A stretch of 64,000 nt of DNA from Pseudomonas frederiksbergensis (GCF_900105495.1 NZ_FNTF01000002.1:4952501-5016500), one strand, 5' to 3'; shown: positions 15,964 through 24,246, numbered from the stretch's first letter. Program-made: numbers and translations. Notes: a model not told the origin generated them from the sequence alone.

Positions 15964-17763
15964 ATGCCCACAAAGACCGGCGAGGCGATAAATGGTGTTT
16001 ATGACGAAGCAAAGAACTTCCTGATAATTGGTCTTACGGGGCGCACTGGTTCAGGCTGTTCCACCGCGGCAAGTAAATTGGGCGCTACGAGTTTCGATTT
16101 TCCAGCCGAAGGCTATGAAGGCCTTACAGAAAACGAACTTAAAAAGCATAAAATAATGCACAAATACTTAAAAGGTGACGAATGGACCCCTTTTTATAAG
16201 CTGGAGGCGCGCTCGATAATAACATATCATCTATTACTGCTGGATAGAGAAACCTTTATAACGTACCTGTCAAGTATCGCAGGCACAGAGATCGTTCAAG
16301 AAAACGCAGCTGTAAGTTATGATGATTTAAATAGCGTAAGAGAAGAGCTTCTTCGACTTCACTCATTTAACGGAAGAGTTGAGCTAAGCGAAATTGACTC
16401 ATGGATGGAGCTATACTTTTCAACATTGCCCTCTGTCACTGAGAGATTAAAAAACAACTTAGGAGGAGCTTCCTTTACCAAGCTCTATCAAGAATCGGGA
16501 GACAATATCAGATCTTCTGGCTTTGCAAATAGCAAAATTTTCGACATCGAGAAGCTGTTCAACTTCCCTAAACACTTGAATTTTTTAATTAAGCTTGTTC
16601 GCAAATCTACAAAGACAAAAGGAGTTCCGTGCAGAATTGTTATAGATGCAATTAGAAACCCGTACGAGGCATTCTTTCTGAAAAGAAGGTATGCGAATTT
16701 CTACCTAATATCGATAAACACATCAAACCAAAAAAGGCTGAGCAGCCTACATGAGTATAGAAAGCTTTCGATAAAAGAAATATCCGACCTCGACAATAAA
16801 GAGTATCCCGGGAAGATTTCCGGGGCCAGTAAATTTATTGCTCAAAACATTCAAGCTTGCATCGAAATCGCTGACATCCACATTCACAATTCAAAAACCA
16901 GTGAGTTTCATCAGAATGATCTGGTGAGTCAGCTAGCATGGTATCTGGCACTTATGATGCATCCAGGCTTAGTGATGCCTACGTCGGTTGAAAACTGTAT
17001 GCAAATAGCTTACACAGTAAAACAAAGTTCAGGTTGTATATCGCGACAGGTTGGGGCTGTAGTAACTGATGATAGTTACAGTGTGAAGTGTGTCGGTTGG
17101 AATAGCACCCCACAAGGACAAACCCCATGCTTGCTGAGAAGTGCTGAAGACTTGCTAGGCGGAGTTAATGGTGTTGATTATAGTGAATATGAAAAAAACG
17201 ACAATGTATTCCGCAAAGCGTTAAGCGACAAATATTTTGACTTGATAAAGTCAGGCGCTACTAAAAAACGAAATATCCCATTTTGTTTCAAAGCTATACA
17301 AAATGAAATTGAGGGTGAAAAAAACCAGGTTCATACTAGGTCGCTGCATGCGGAAGAAAATGCTTTTTTACAAATAGCAAAAAATGGTGGGCAAAAGCTT
17401 TTTGGCGGAATTTTGTTTACTACTGCTAGCCCCTGTGAGCTTTGTGCAAAAAAAGCTTATCAGCTTGGCATTGTGAAAATTATATATATCGACCCCTATC
17501 CGGGTATCGCCACTGATCACATTCTTTCTGTTGGTGCAAAAAAACCAATGCTCGAATTATTTCGAGGGGCGGTTGGGCGCGCTTTTTATCAGTTATATCA
17601 ACCTTTGATGCCTTACAAGGATGAATTGGAATTACTCTACGTTATTCCTTCGTATCATAATCCTGAGAGCCCATCAAAAAACTTTCTAAAGCAAGAGAAT
17701 AAAAAACTGCTCGCTGAGATCGATGTTTTGAAAGAAGAATTGCGCAGAACAAAAGAAAACTAA
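15964..17763 (+). CDS. avcD: Anti-phage dCTP/dCMP deaminase, AvcD/DcdV type
   Basis: A 599-residue two-domain protein. The N-terminus has a P-loop kinase-like domain with GLTGRTGSGCST at residues 23-34; the usual Walker A lysine position reads Cys. The C-terminal third is a cytidine-deaminase domain with zinc ligands and catalytic Glu in HAE (462-464) and PCELC (C491, C494), preceded by SSGCISRQVGAVV. AvcD/DcdV enzymes convert dCTP and dCMP to uracil forms during phage infection, starving phage DNA synthesis. In known systems they are held inactive by the RNA AvcI. AAAAGGAAGAAAGA precedes the ATG. The gene is far more AT-rich than its neighbours and is flanked by short repeats, indicating acquisition. 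Confidence 0.85.
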   Translation: MPTKTGEAINGVYDEAKNFLIIGLTGRTGSGCSTAASKLGATSFDFPAEGYEGLTENELKKHKIMHKYLKGDEWTPFYKLEARSIITYHLLLLDRETFITYLSSIAGTEIVQENAAVSYDDLNSVREELLRLHSFNGRVELSEIDSWMELYFSTLPSVTERLKNNLGGASFTKLYQESGDNIRSSGFANSKIFDIEKLFNFPKHLNFLIKLVRKSTKTKGVPCRIVIDAIRNPYEAFFLKRRYANFYLISINTSNQKRLSSLHEYRKLSIKEISDLDNKEYPGKISGASKFIAQNIQACIEIADIHIHNSKTSEFHQNDLVSQLAWYLALMMHPGLVMPTSVENCMQIAYTVKQSSGCISRQVGAVVTDDSYSVKCVGWNSTPQGQTPCLLRSAEDLLGGVNGVDYSEYEKNDNVFRKALSDKYFDLIKSGATKKRNIPFCFKAIQNEIEGEKNQVHTRSLHAEENAFLQIAKNGGQKLFGGILFTTASPCELCAKKAYQLGIVKIIYIDPYPGIATDHILSVGAKKPMLELFRGAVGRAFYQLYQPLMPYKDELELLYVIPSYHNPESPSKNFLKQENKKLLAEIDVLKEELRRTKEN

Positions 17764-17796
17764 TAATTATGCGGCCGCCTCAAGATTTCTAATCAA

Positions 17797-17846
17797 CTAC
17801 TTTCGGCCACAAGCGGGATTGAACAGCCGCTAGCGGCCAAGAGTAG
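17797..17846. repeat. Imperfect palindromic repeat right of avcD
   Basis: CTACTTTCGGCCACAAGCGG at 17797-17816 repeats the left copy at 15647. It is followed at 17826-17846 by an inverted relative (CCGCTAGCGGCCAAGAGTAG), giving a roughly 50-bp imperfect hairpin. The rest of 17764-18185 holds no convincing gene; AGCGA...TCGCTTTTTTT near 18057-18096 may be a weak terminator. Confidence 0.55.
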
Positions 17847-18185
17847 AGTTTCAATGGGTTGGCGAAAATAAAGGGAAGTTACTTTTTTTGGACATATCCA
17901 AAGACGCGCATTTTATATTGGAATCTCGTTTTGCGATGGGCTGTCCGTCGACATGAAACGTTAATAGTGGTTCGATTTATGCAGCGGCAGCCGGTAGAGC
18001 TTGAAAAAGATTACACAGCGAGCTTGGAGAGGGTTTAAAAATTGAGGCGATTCAAATCGCTCAGCGAAGTTATATAGAGAGTTGGTCGCTTTTTTTCCTG
18101 GGCACAAGTCCCTGCACTCCACGCCGCCTAAATCAAATGCTAGGAGGGGACATGCACAATGGTTGATTCTCAGGCCCGCAGGCCA

Positions 18186-18785
18186 TTATTTTCCATCGTC
18201 TTGTGAATTTAGATACTTTGCGATTACATCGCCGTGACAAGCTGCTGGTTTGCAGTGACAACCAAGCGTCTTGCCTCGTAATTTTTCAATATTTACATCG
18301 AATTGCTCAGGAAGTTTCAAAAAACGCTTTTCAAAGTCGTAAGCGAACTTAGCTATTACCTCATCACGCGTGCCTTCTTGACCCATTTGGTAAGGATTCC
18401 CCCAGAGGGTTCCTCGACCTATGTAAACGTCATAGCTATCGCCCTTGTCTTTATTAGATACTTTAGTTATCTTTAAATTCAAAGTTCTTGTGGGTATTTC
18501 ATTATCGAGCAATTTATTGTAAAGAACAAAAAAGCAATTTCTTTCTTCATCTTGAAAAAGAATCGCGTGCGTAACTTCCTTCAGAGCGTCATCATCGGAG
18601 TAAAATGGGACTGCCTGAACCCCCCTAGACTTTGAATACTTCTCAATAAATTCGTTTTCATCACTCACATAAATCAACTCTACTTTTTCAAGAGAGCTGA
18701 TAATTTTATCGACTTTTCTTTCAAATTTAGAATATGAAAGGAAGTCAACAGGATATGCGACTAAGACTTTGGCCCTGTTGCTCAT
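18186..18785 (-). CDS. DUF4326-domain protein with SLOG-like N-terminus
   Basis: A 199-residue protein. Residues 118-195 form a DUF4326 domain: YIGRGTLWGNPY, then GCHCKPAACHGD at 175-186 with a Cys/His cluster (C176, H177, C178, C183, H184). The first hundred residues (KVLVAYPVDFLSYSKF...EFIEKYSKSRGV...VTHAILFQDE) have the alternating strand/helix plan of YspA/DUF2493-like SLOG nucleotide-sensing domains; that part is inference. It is the last gene of a three-gene minus-strand operon, overlapping the DUF488 stop by 4 bp. Its AT content matches avcD. Biochemical function is unknown. Confidence 0.65.
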   Translation of the reverse strand: MSNRAKVLVAYPVDFLSYSKFERKVDKIISSLEKVELIYVSDENEFIEKYSKSRGVQAVPFYSDDDALKEVTHAILFQDEERNCFFVLYNKLLDNEIPTRTLNLKITKVSNKDKGDSYDVYIGRGTLWGNPYQMGQEGTRDEVIAKFAYDFEKRFLKLPEQFDVNIEKLRGKTLGCHCKPAACHGDVIAKYLNSQDDGK

Positions 18786-19225
18786 ATTAGATCTTTGACA
18801 ATCGCATCAGTCTTACCCCAAGCCTGTTTAAGATAATTAGCGACCAAGCGCCTATGACACTGGTGTGGCTGGTGCTCACTACAAAGCAGGCATCCCTCAT
18901 CAATTATTTCAGGATTCACATATTTCTCAACATTTCTTTTTGACATGAGTGTTAAAAACTTTTCTTCATACTGAGGCCAGGTGATTTCTTTTTTCTGATA
19001 TGGCGAAAGAATTTCCTTCGTTGGTGCTAAGTCGGGCAAATGTACATAATCCACATCGCACAACTCCTTCAAAAAGTATTTCAAATCATCTTTTTTGGCG
19101 AAAGCTGAAAGCTGCGAAGAGTTGTTAAGACGAACATCGACAATTCGCTTCGTCCCTGACAATTTTATGAGCGCGAAGAAACGCTCGGCTTTTTTCTCAG
19201 TGAAACCTATAGTGAAAATTTTCAT
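18782..19225 (-). CDS. DUF488-family protein
   Basis: A 147-residue DUF488 protein: MKIFTIGFTEKKAERFF opening strand-helix, RIVDVRLNN near residue 30, and the C-terminal LLCSEHQPHQCHR (C115, E117, C123, H124, R125) typical of the family. The same Cys-x-x-His style ending occurs in the DUF4326 neighbour, so the two domains may be related. Function is unknown. It starts 8 bp after the dual-OB gene ends and overlaps the DUF4326 gene by 4 bp, so the three are surely co-translated. Confidence 0.75.
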   Translation of the reverse strand: MKIFTIGFTEKKAERFFALIKLSGTKRIVDVRLNNSSQLSAFAKKDDLKYFLKELCDVDYVHLPDLAPTKEILSPYQKKEITWPQYEEKFLTLMSKRNVEKYVNPEIIDEGCLLCSEHQPHQCHRRLVANYLKQAWGKTDAIVKDLI

Positions 19226-19233
19226 GTTTACCC

Positions 19234-19908
19234 TCAGATCACAGCGGCTATCAATTTATAAGCAAAACCGTTGCTTACGTCACCAAGGCTAATCGTAAAA
19301 TAGTTTATACCTTCTGGTAGATATTGGCCTGCTCCTTGTTGCTGATAATATCGCTCTACATCATGATCGGTGATAATCAGCGAATAGTTAATCCTGTTAT
19401 ACGAAAATGTTGCCCGTGCCTTTAGCGTTCCATCCCCACGATACGCCCCCTCAGCAGAAACTCTGATCCGAATATTTTGCGGACGAATTAAGTAGAGGCT
19501 ATGGCGCTGATGGAGAAGGATTTCAGCCGGAACCTTGTCATTGCAGCCTGAGTAGCTGTGATGACTGTTTTCCCATAGCACGAGCGGGTTATCCACCAGA
19601 TTTGCTAGGTCAGCTATGGAGGCCTGCCCATTGTGAACCCACACAGGCGGGTGCTGAATCACGTGATTTTCTTGCTGGAAGACGTGTCCGTGAGCATTAG
19701 AAAACGAAATAGAGAGAAGGTCACGCAGCTGGGCATATTGTCCCGTTTGGCATGTTCGTTCTAGGTCGGAGATCGAGTCATGTTGACGATTGCTCACAGG
19801 ACGAACCCATGTTCCGTGGTTGTCACCTCCCCAAATCTTCCCGGCAATGCACTTGCCGTGGGGTTTCCGTGAATTAGCCAAGCAGACAATTTGAGCTTGA
19901 TATGGCAT
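19234..19908 (-). CDS. Putative dual-OB-domain protein
   Basis: From ATG 19908 (preceded by GGAAAGGACACCAGCA) the 224-residue protein reads MPYQAQIVCLANSRKPHGKC-IAG, then WVRPVS and two similar beta-rich halves; the second ends RINYSLIITDHDVERYY. CLANSRK..GxCIAG and WVRPVS are features I associate with bacterial dual-OB proteins that accompany DUF488/DUF4326 genes. I recognise the family by pattern only. OB folds bind nucleic acid or nucleotides. It is the first gene of the operon, and its base composition is less AT-rich than the two downstream genes. Confidence 0.55.
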   Translation of the reverse strand: MPYQAQIVCLANSRKPHGKCIAGKIWGGDNHGTWVRPVSNRQHDSISDLERTCQTGQYAQLRDLLSISFSNAHGHVFQQENHVIQHPPVWVHNGQASIADLANLVDNPLVLWENSHHSYSGCNDKVPAEILLHQRHSLYLIRPQNIRIRVSAEGAYRGDGTLKARATFSYNRINYSLIITDHDVERYYQQQGAGQYLPEGINYFTISLGDVSNGFAYKLIAAVI

Positions 19909-20305
19909 TGCTGGTGTCCTTTCCATGATGGCGATATGCCGCTCAACATCCTCTCCTTTGGTTATTGCGGAGGCAAGCCCTACTTTGGTTGATCAATACC
20001 GTGCTCCACACTGATTAGCGCATAGGACGATCCTCTTAGCAACGCATGAGCTTTCAACGCGAATTCGCGCGTGCTATGCCAACGAGATCAACCCCTCTCT
20101 ATCCTCTGCTCAAAGTAAAAATTTCAATCTCAAACGCTTACTTTTCTGCCGTGGAAGCCATAGCCGACTTTTTCAACTCAATCGGCCGATAGCAGTCGCC
20201 CGCGGAAGGGGCGCAACAGTCCTAGGACCACCATAAAAATTCCTACACAAACCTCGGAATCCCTCACCTTTCCCGCCGTTCCGATGAGGCCTATAGTCCA
20301 TCTCG

Positions 20306-20501
20306 TCGCCCAAAATGGCGATTACGGGTTTGGCGACCCGGGATACGAATGCGAGGGCCGCCTGCTCATTTGTAGGCGTCGTCGCAACTGCAAAACCGCT
20401 GTACTATGGCGGTTGCGCGCGGGAGACCTTCGGGTCTGCCGGTTTTCGTTCCCGGTTCGCCAACCTGCGCGCAACTGCCACCCTATTCGTTTGGCGACGA
20501 A
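20306..20501 (+). ncRNA. Candidate structured leader RNA, copy A
   Basis: Elements in order. P1 hairpin TCGCC-N6-GGCGA (20306-20321). P2 CGGGT-TTGGCG-ACCCG (20325-20340). P3 5' strand GGCGGTTGCGCGCGGG (20408-20423) pairing over 16 bp with CCTGCGCGCAACTGCC (20464-20479). Inside P3, P4 AGACC-TTCG-GGTCT (20424-20437). Then P5 TTCGT-TTGGCG-ACGAA (20486-20501). CGCCAA at 20458-20463 is complementary to the identical loops of P2 and P5. The same plan occurs at 44575-44770 and on the minus strand at 62368-62571. The small gene starts 51 nt after P5. Confidence 0.75.
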
Positions 20502-20552
20502 CTGTTGGCGGTCTCATCTAACTGAACGGATATCTCACCTATGGAAAGATAC

Positions 20553-20813
20553 ATGCCCCTCACCGGAATCGACCTGATCCCGGCCTCCCTGCTCATCGAC
20601 ACCCAAGCCCCACTCGACGTCCTGCAAGCCATGGCCGATTACCGCATTCGCACGGTCACGCAGGTGCTGGAAAACATCGCCTTCCGCGCCGAACTCGGTT
20701 GTGACACGGTAGTGCTGTCAGACTTCTCCAAACTGCTGGCCATTCCGTTACGCGACGGCTGTGACTTGATGGACGTTATCGGTCGACGCTTGCGAGCGCA
20801 GGCGATGGAGTAA
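20553..20813 (+). CDS. Small conserved protein of unknown function, copy A
   Basis: An 86-residue, mostly helical acidic protein, MPLTGIDLIPASLLIDTQAP..., with no signal peptide, no metal motif and no obvious catalytic residues. Its size and layout recall the short Pseudomonas-restricted families DUF3077/DUF6124, but I do not assign it firmly. A paralogue with only a few substitutions is encoded at 44822-45082, and both sit behind the same structured leader. GGAAAG precedes ATG 20553; an in-frame ATG at 20541 would add four residues. A strong terminator follows 7 bp after the stop. Confidence 0.75.
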   Translation: MPLTGIDLIPASLLIDTQAPLDVLQAMADYRIRTVTQVLENIAFRAELGCDTVVLSDFSKLLAIPLRDGCDLMDVIGRRLRAQAME

Positions 20814-20820
20814 GTAAAAA

Positions 20821-20848
20821 CGGGCGCCTCAATGGCGCCCGTTTTTTT
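20821..20848 (+). terminator. Terminator of small-gene copy A
   Basis: CGGGCGC-CTCAAT-GGCGCCCG followed by seven T; strong Rho-independent terminator with A-tract upstream. Confidence 0.85.
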
Positions 20849-21003
20849 GTGTCCATGATCAAAGTGGTCCCTAGCCCCCAACAGACGGCTGACGTTCCCT
20901 CAAAAAGGCAAAAACCGCATAGGAAGTCACTGTTTCTCCAGAAGCCAGGACAACTGCCCGATTTGATCTAGCCTTGAATAAGATCACCCGGGAGATAAAC
21001 ACC

Positions 21004-21447
21004 ATGCCCCTGGCTCTCAGAAATCTATCCGCCCTTGCTCTGGGCCTGTTTGTTTGCATTGCCGCGTGGGGCCAACAGGTAGCCGATACCGATCACCCAC
21101 CGGCAATACTCCCGTTGGAATCCGAGGCGGGGCCAACACTCATGGCCTATCCGCCGCTCGCCGCGCCGCTCGCCCGGGGCGTTGTCATCATCCAGTATCG
21201 GGCAGAGCACGCGAGGATCATGCCGGTATTTGGCAAAGAGGCGGTTGAGGTGTCACCACGTCTGAGTCACCTTCACGTGACCGTCGACGATTGGAAAGGG
21301 ACTTGGGCGCACACCAGTGAAGACCCGATTATTTTGGTCGGGCTGACGCCCGGCCCTCACAAGGTTCTTCTTGAAGTGGCTGATCCGAGTCATAAGGTCC
21401 TGACCAGTACGGAAGTGAGTTTTATCGTTCCGGAGAAAAAACCATGA
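21004..21447 (+). CDS. Exported DUF6130-like protein
   Basis: A 147-residue protein with signal peptide MPLALRNLSALALGLFVCIA-AWGQ and a single beta-rich domain: VSPRLSHLHVTVDD, then PIILVGLTPGPHKVLLEVADPSHKVL. The HLHV...GLTPGPHKV pattern resembles the DUF6130 family of small secreted proteins with a conserved His strand; function is unknown. CCGGGAGATAAACACC precedes ATG 21004; the open frame beginning at 20974 lacks a ribosome site. It stands alone between terminators. Confidence 0.65.
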   Translation: MPLALRNLSALALGLFVCIAAWGQQVADTDHPPAILPLESEAGPTLMAYPPLAAPLARGVVIIQYRAEHARIMPVFGKEAVEVSPRLSHLHVTVDDWKGTWAHTSEDPIILVGLTPGPHKVLLEVADPSHKVLTSTEVSFIVPEKKP

Positions 21448-21514
21448 TCAACGGGTACTGACTTGTTTGGGTCATGCCCTTGTCTGCCAACTCCGAGATA
21501 ACCCCTACATCCCT

Positions 21515-21757
21515 TCAGCCGATCTGCTCGAACCGCCGCCGCTTCAGGAACAACCCCACGCCCAGCGCCACGGCAAAGATTGACAGCAACCCCAGATCAA
21601 AGCCCAACACGCGGATCTGGCTTGCAGCAACGCAGCCGACCGCACCAGCCACCACCAGCACCATCCCTAGCCACTTGCGCAGCAGATACGGCTTGAGAAA
21701 CCGATCGAACAGAAAGAACAGCACCAGGGCAATGACCAGTTGGGTAATTTCGGACAT
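21515..21757 (-). CDS. Small membrane protein, unknown function
   Basis: An 80-residue protein with three hydrophobic segments: TQLVIALVLFFLFDRF, LLRKWLGMVLVVAGAVGCVA and LGLLSIFAVALGVGLFL, ending in a basic KRRRFEQ tail. The start at 21757 is preceded by CTGGAGATTCAC. I do not recognise a family. It converges on the DUF6130-like gene. Confidence 0.65.
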   Translation of the reverse strand: MSEITQLVIALVLFFLFDRFLKPYLLRKWLGMVLVVAGAVGCVAASQIRVLGFDLGLLSIFAVALGVGLFLKRRRFEQIG

Positions 21758-21805
21758 GTGAATCTCCAGTCGGATAAAAGGTGACACCTACTTAAACAAT
21801 CACAA

Positions 21806-22660
21806 TCAAACCCTCCGCTTTGAGCAGTACTCCACAATCAGCTGAGTAACCGCCGCCACAATCGCCTGATCCGCGTCAGGCGAGGTGAACAGCCGACATT
21901 GCGCATCCGGTAAATCCGGCAACCCTTGTTCTGCCCCAATAACCGCCAAGCCTTGCCCCAACTGACTCAGTGGCATGGGCGCTACCGCGAAGCCTGCCAG
22001 GGCCGCCGCCCGTAATCCGGCGGTGCTGCTGCACAACATCGCCGTGCGTTGGGCGATTCCCGCCTGTGCCAGCCTGGTCAGCGCGGCCTCGCGATAAGGG
22101 CACGGCTCGGGGAACAGGGCCAGCGGTAACGGCGTGGGTAACCCGGCGACGGGTTGCGCCGACCAGGCCCACACCAGCGGTTCTTGCCATAGCAACAGCC
22201 CCGTTTCGCTGGTTTCGCACAGCGAACCGATGACCACGTCCAGATGCCCCTGCTTCATCAACGCCAGCAACGTACCCGGAATGTTCACCTGCACTTCGAT
22301 CTTCATGCCGGGGTACTGCGCTGCGAAATCCTGGACCGTGCGCAGTAATCGAGGCTCGACAAAATCTTCGGACACGCCGATCCGCAATCGCCCGTGAAAC
22401 GGTGTGCGTGTGAGGTCGGTCCAGGCGTCGCGGTTCAGCGCGAGGATCGTGCGCGCATAAGAGACCAGGCGTTCGCCATCGGCCGTCAGTTGCTGGGAAC
22501 GGGTGGTGCGCGTCAACAGGGGTTTGCCAATCTGTTCTTCCAATCGCCGCACGTGGCCACTGACCGCCGACTGAGTCAGGTGCAGCTTCTGGGCGGCACG
22601 GCTGAAGCCGTCTTCATCGACGACGGTGACAAAGGTTTTGAGCAGCAGAGGGTCGAACAT
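21806..22660 (-). CDS. LysR-family transcriptional regulator
   Basis: A 284-residue LTTR starting MFDPLLLKTFVTVVDEDGFS. The N-terminal winged HTH includes AAQKLHLTQSAVSGHVRRLE and is followed by the dimerisation helix and a periplasmic-binding-type effector domain (GRLRIGVSEDF). It diverges from the quinone/azo-reductase-like gene at 22768 with a 107-bp intergenic region, so it probably controls that gene. The open frame extends to 22678 but MFDPLLL is the normal LTTR beginning. Confidence 0.9.
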   Translation of the reverse strand: MFDPLLLKTFVTVVDEDGFSRAAQKLHLTQSAVSGHVRRLEEQIGKPLLTRTTRSQQLTADGERLVSYARTILALNRDAWTDLTRTPFHGRLRIGVSEDFVEPRLLRTVQDFAAQYPGMKIEVQVNIPGTLLALMKQGHLDVVIGSLCETSETGLLLWQEPLVWAWSAQPVAGLPTPLPLALFPEPCPYREAALTRLAQAGIAQRTAMLCSSTAGLRAAALAGFAVAPMPLSQLGQGLAVIGAEQGLPDLPDAQCRLFTSPDADQAIVAAVTQLIVEYCSKRRV

Positions 22661-22767
22661 AGTTTTATACGTGATCAATTGAGTCTGAATTTACGATTTA
22701 TATTTCAAATTCAACTATGTTGCAATGCTCACACCTGCCCAGCCCTCCTCATCATTCAAGGTGTGTC

Positions 22768-23463
22768 ATGACGACTCTTCTGCATATTCAGTGTTCTCCA
22801 CGCAAACAGCGTTCGGCGTCCTTTGAAGTCGCCCGCAGTTTCATTGCGCGTTATCAAGCCAACACCCCGGACACCGAAATCATCACCCTCGACCTCTGGA
22901 ACATGACGCTGCCGGAGTTCGATGATCTGGCCATGGAGGCCAAGTACGCCGGGCTCAATGGCACGCCGTTGACCTCTGCACAACAAGACGCCTGGAACAC
23001 GTTGAAAGCGTTGGCCAGTCACCTGCACCGCGCGGATGTGCTGGTGATGTCCGTGCCGCTGTGGAATTTCAGCATCCCGTACAAACTCAAGCACTTCATC
23101 GACCTGGTATCGCAGAAAGACATCCTGTTCAGCGTTGACCCGGAACGCGGTCTGGAAGGCATGCTGCACAACAAACTCGCCGTGGTGATGTACGCCCGCG
23201 GCCTGGATTTTTCGGCGCAGTCGAGCACCCCGGCGGAGCGCTTCGACTTCCAGAAGCCCTACGTGGAAGCCTGGCTGAATTTTATCGGCGTCACGGATGT
23301 GCATTCGGTGATTGTGGAAAAAACCATCCTGGGGGAAGACGTTGATCGGCGCGCGCGTGAGGACGCGACTCAGCAGGCCAGGCGCCTGGCGGACAGCTTG
23401 TCGCCGACGCCTCAGGCCTCACGGTTGCCCATCGATTCATTACAAACCGAAAAGCTTGAATAG
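22768..23463 (+). CDS. FMN-dependent NADH:quinone/azo oxidoreductase-like flavoprotein
   Basis: A 231-residue flavodoxin-fold protein of the AzoR/NQO family (PF02525). TLLHIQCSPRKQRSASF is the FMN phosphate loop. MSVPLWNFSIPYKLKHFIDL and ARGLDFSAQ correspond to the P-x-W-N-F and R-G motifs that contact the flavin. It reduces quinones or azo compounds by two electrons with NAD(P)H. The extra C-terminal tail (residues about 205-231) is variable. It is divergent from a LysR gene that probably senses a quinone-like inducer. Confidence 0.85.
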   Translation: MTTLLHIQCSPRKQRSASFEVARSFIARYQANTPDTEIITLDLWNMTLPEFDDLAMEAKYAGLNGTPLTSAQQDAWNTLKALASHLHRADVLVMSVPLWNFSIPYKLKHFIDLVSQKDILFSVDPERGLEGMLHNKLAVVMYARGLDFSAQSSTPAERFDFQKPYVEAWLNFIGVTDVHSVIVEKTILGEDVDRRAREDATQQARRLADSLSPTPQASRLPIDSLQTEKLE

Positions 23464-23522
23464 CCACCACCCCCCCCGCCCGAGTCAGTACTGACGGGTT
23501 GCGCAGTTCAAGTGAGGCGTAC

Positions 23523-23867
23523 TTACGCTTGCCTGACGATATCGACCGAGATCTCCACCGCCGCAATCGTGCCTCTGTTTTCAAGCCAGTGGGTGGTGTT
23601 CCTGTCCTCGGGCCAGCCCACTCCCGGTCCATAGTCCGTGGTGACGCCATTGCGATGGTCCGTGATCGTGCCTTGCAGAATGTAGACGGTGCCTGGTCTG
23701 TCGATATGGTTGTGAATCGGCCCGAAGACACCTCCGGGCTCGATGGTCACCTTACGCATCCTGAGTTGGCGCCCTGCCATCCCCTCGATCTCAGGCCCCA
23801 GGTCAATCGTTGCGAGTAACTGCACCGTAACGCCTTTCGTTTCAGGTACAGCCTGTTTATTGCTCAT
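23523..23867 (-). CDS. Cupin-domain protein
   Basis: A 114-residue single-domain cupin. Motif 1 reads PGGVFGPIHNHIDRPGTVYILQG with metal-ligand histidines HNH, and motif 2 is GPGVGWPEDRNTTHW. No signal peptide. It could bind a small ligand or be a metal-dependent enzyme; nothing narrows it. Start MSNKQAVPETKG at 23867; longer frames to 23918 are possible but lack support. Confidence 0.75.
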   Translation of the reverse strand: MSNKQAVPETKGVTVQLLATIDLGPEIEGMAGRQLRMRKVTIEPGGVFGPIHNHIDRPGTVYILQGTITDHRNGVTTDYGPGVGWPEDRNTTHWLENRGTIAAVEISVDIVRQA

Positions 23868-24004
23868 CGCGCGCGCTCCTCTGTACGTACAGGGCCTAGC
23901 TAGAAGTAGAGACCCCAAAAGGCGTGATCAGGCGGGAGGCGACAAAGGGTCGATTGCATTGCTGCGCGACAGGCTGTCATCGGCCAGGAGCGGACATTTC
24001 ATGA

Positions 24005-24196
24005 TCGGCAATTCCGGCAGGTAACGGCATCCTCACAATCGCTTGCGGTACTCTTCCATTGGCGCTGTTTAGGCCCGCAGCTTTCGTTTTGGAAAGTTTC
24101 GGAGGATCGGTACTACTTGGCGTGTTGTGTGGGCTTCTGTTGCTGTGCTTCATCGCCACTTGGCGTCTGCCGATTACGCAAAAAGGCAAACAATGA
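24005..24196 (+). pseudogene. C-terminal remnant of an MFS transporter
   Basis: Right after an in-frame stop at 24002-24004 the plus strand reads SAIPAGNGILTIACGTLPL, then ALFRPAAF and a hydrophobic helix SVLLGVLCGLLLLCFIATW ending LPITQKGKQ-stop. AGNGxLTIAxGTLPLALFGP is typical of the penultimate helices of a group of MFS permeases, some of which sit in ars operons. The N-terminal 80% of the gene is absent, so this is a decayed remnant. It points toward the arsO stop. Confidence 0.6.
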
Positions 24197-24246
24197 CGAT
24201 GTTCCCGTAGACGCAGCGTCAATTTGAAAAACGTCGATACCCGGTA

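Larger units (their letters stand above)
20184..20848 (+). repeat. Long repeat copy A: leader plus small gene plus terminator
   Basis: About 665 bp that recurs, highly similar and in the same orientation, at 44453-45116. Both copies run from GGCCGATAGCAGTC through an AT-rich segment (CATAAAAATTCCTACACAAA), a structured leader, an 86-codon gene and a terminator. The open frames at 20284-20577 and 20315-20521 are translations of the leader and are not taken as genes. Confidence 0.85.

Noticed and set aside
18095..18150. tRNA-like 3' sequence (GGGCACAAGTCCCTGCACTCC) near the island end, considered as an attachment site
   Set aside because: The stem is too short, no matching copy at the other border was found and no integrase gene is present.
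20541..20552. Upstream ATG for the small repeat-A gene (and 44810 for copy B)
   Set aside because: GGAAAG between the two ATGs is better placed for the second one, though the first cannot be excluded.
20284..20577. Open frames over the leader of repeat A (and 44553-44973 over repeat B)
   Set aside because: They are translations of the structured leader, lack ribosome sites, and change length and sequence between the two copies while the RNA pairing is kept.
23977..24222. 81-codon minus-strand frame
   Set aside because: Opposite the MFS remnant, low-complexity and without a recognisable domain.
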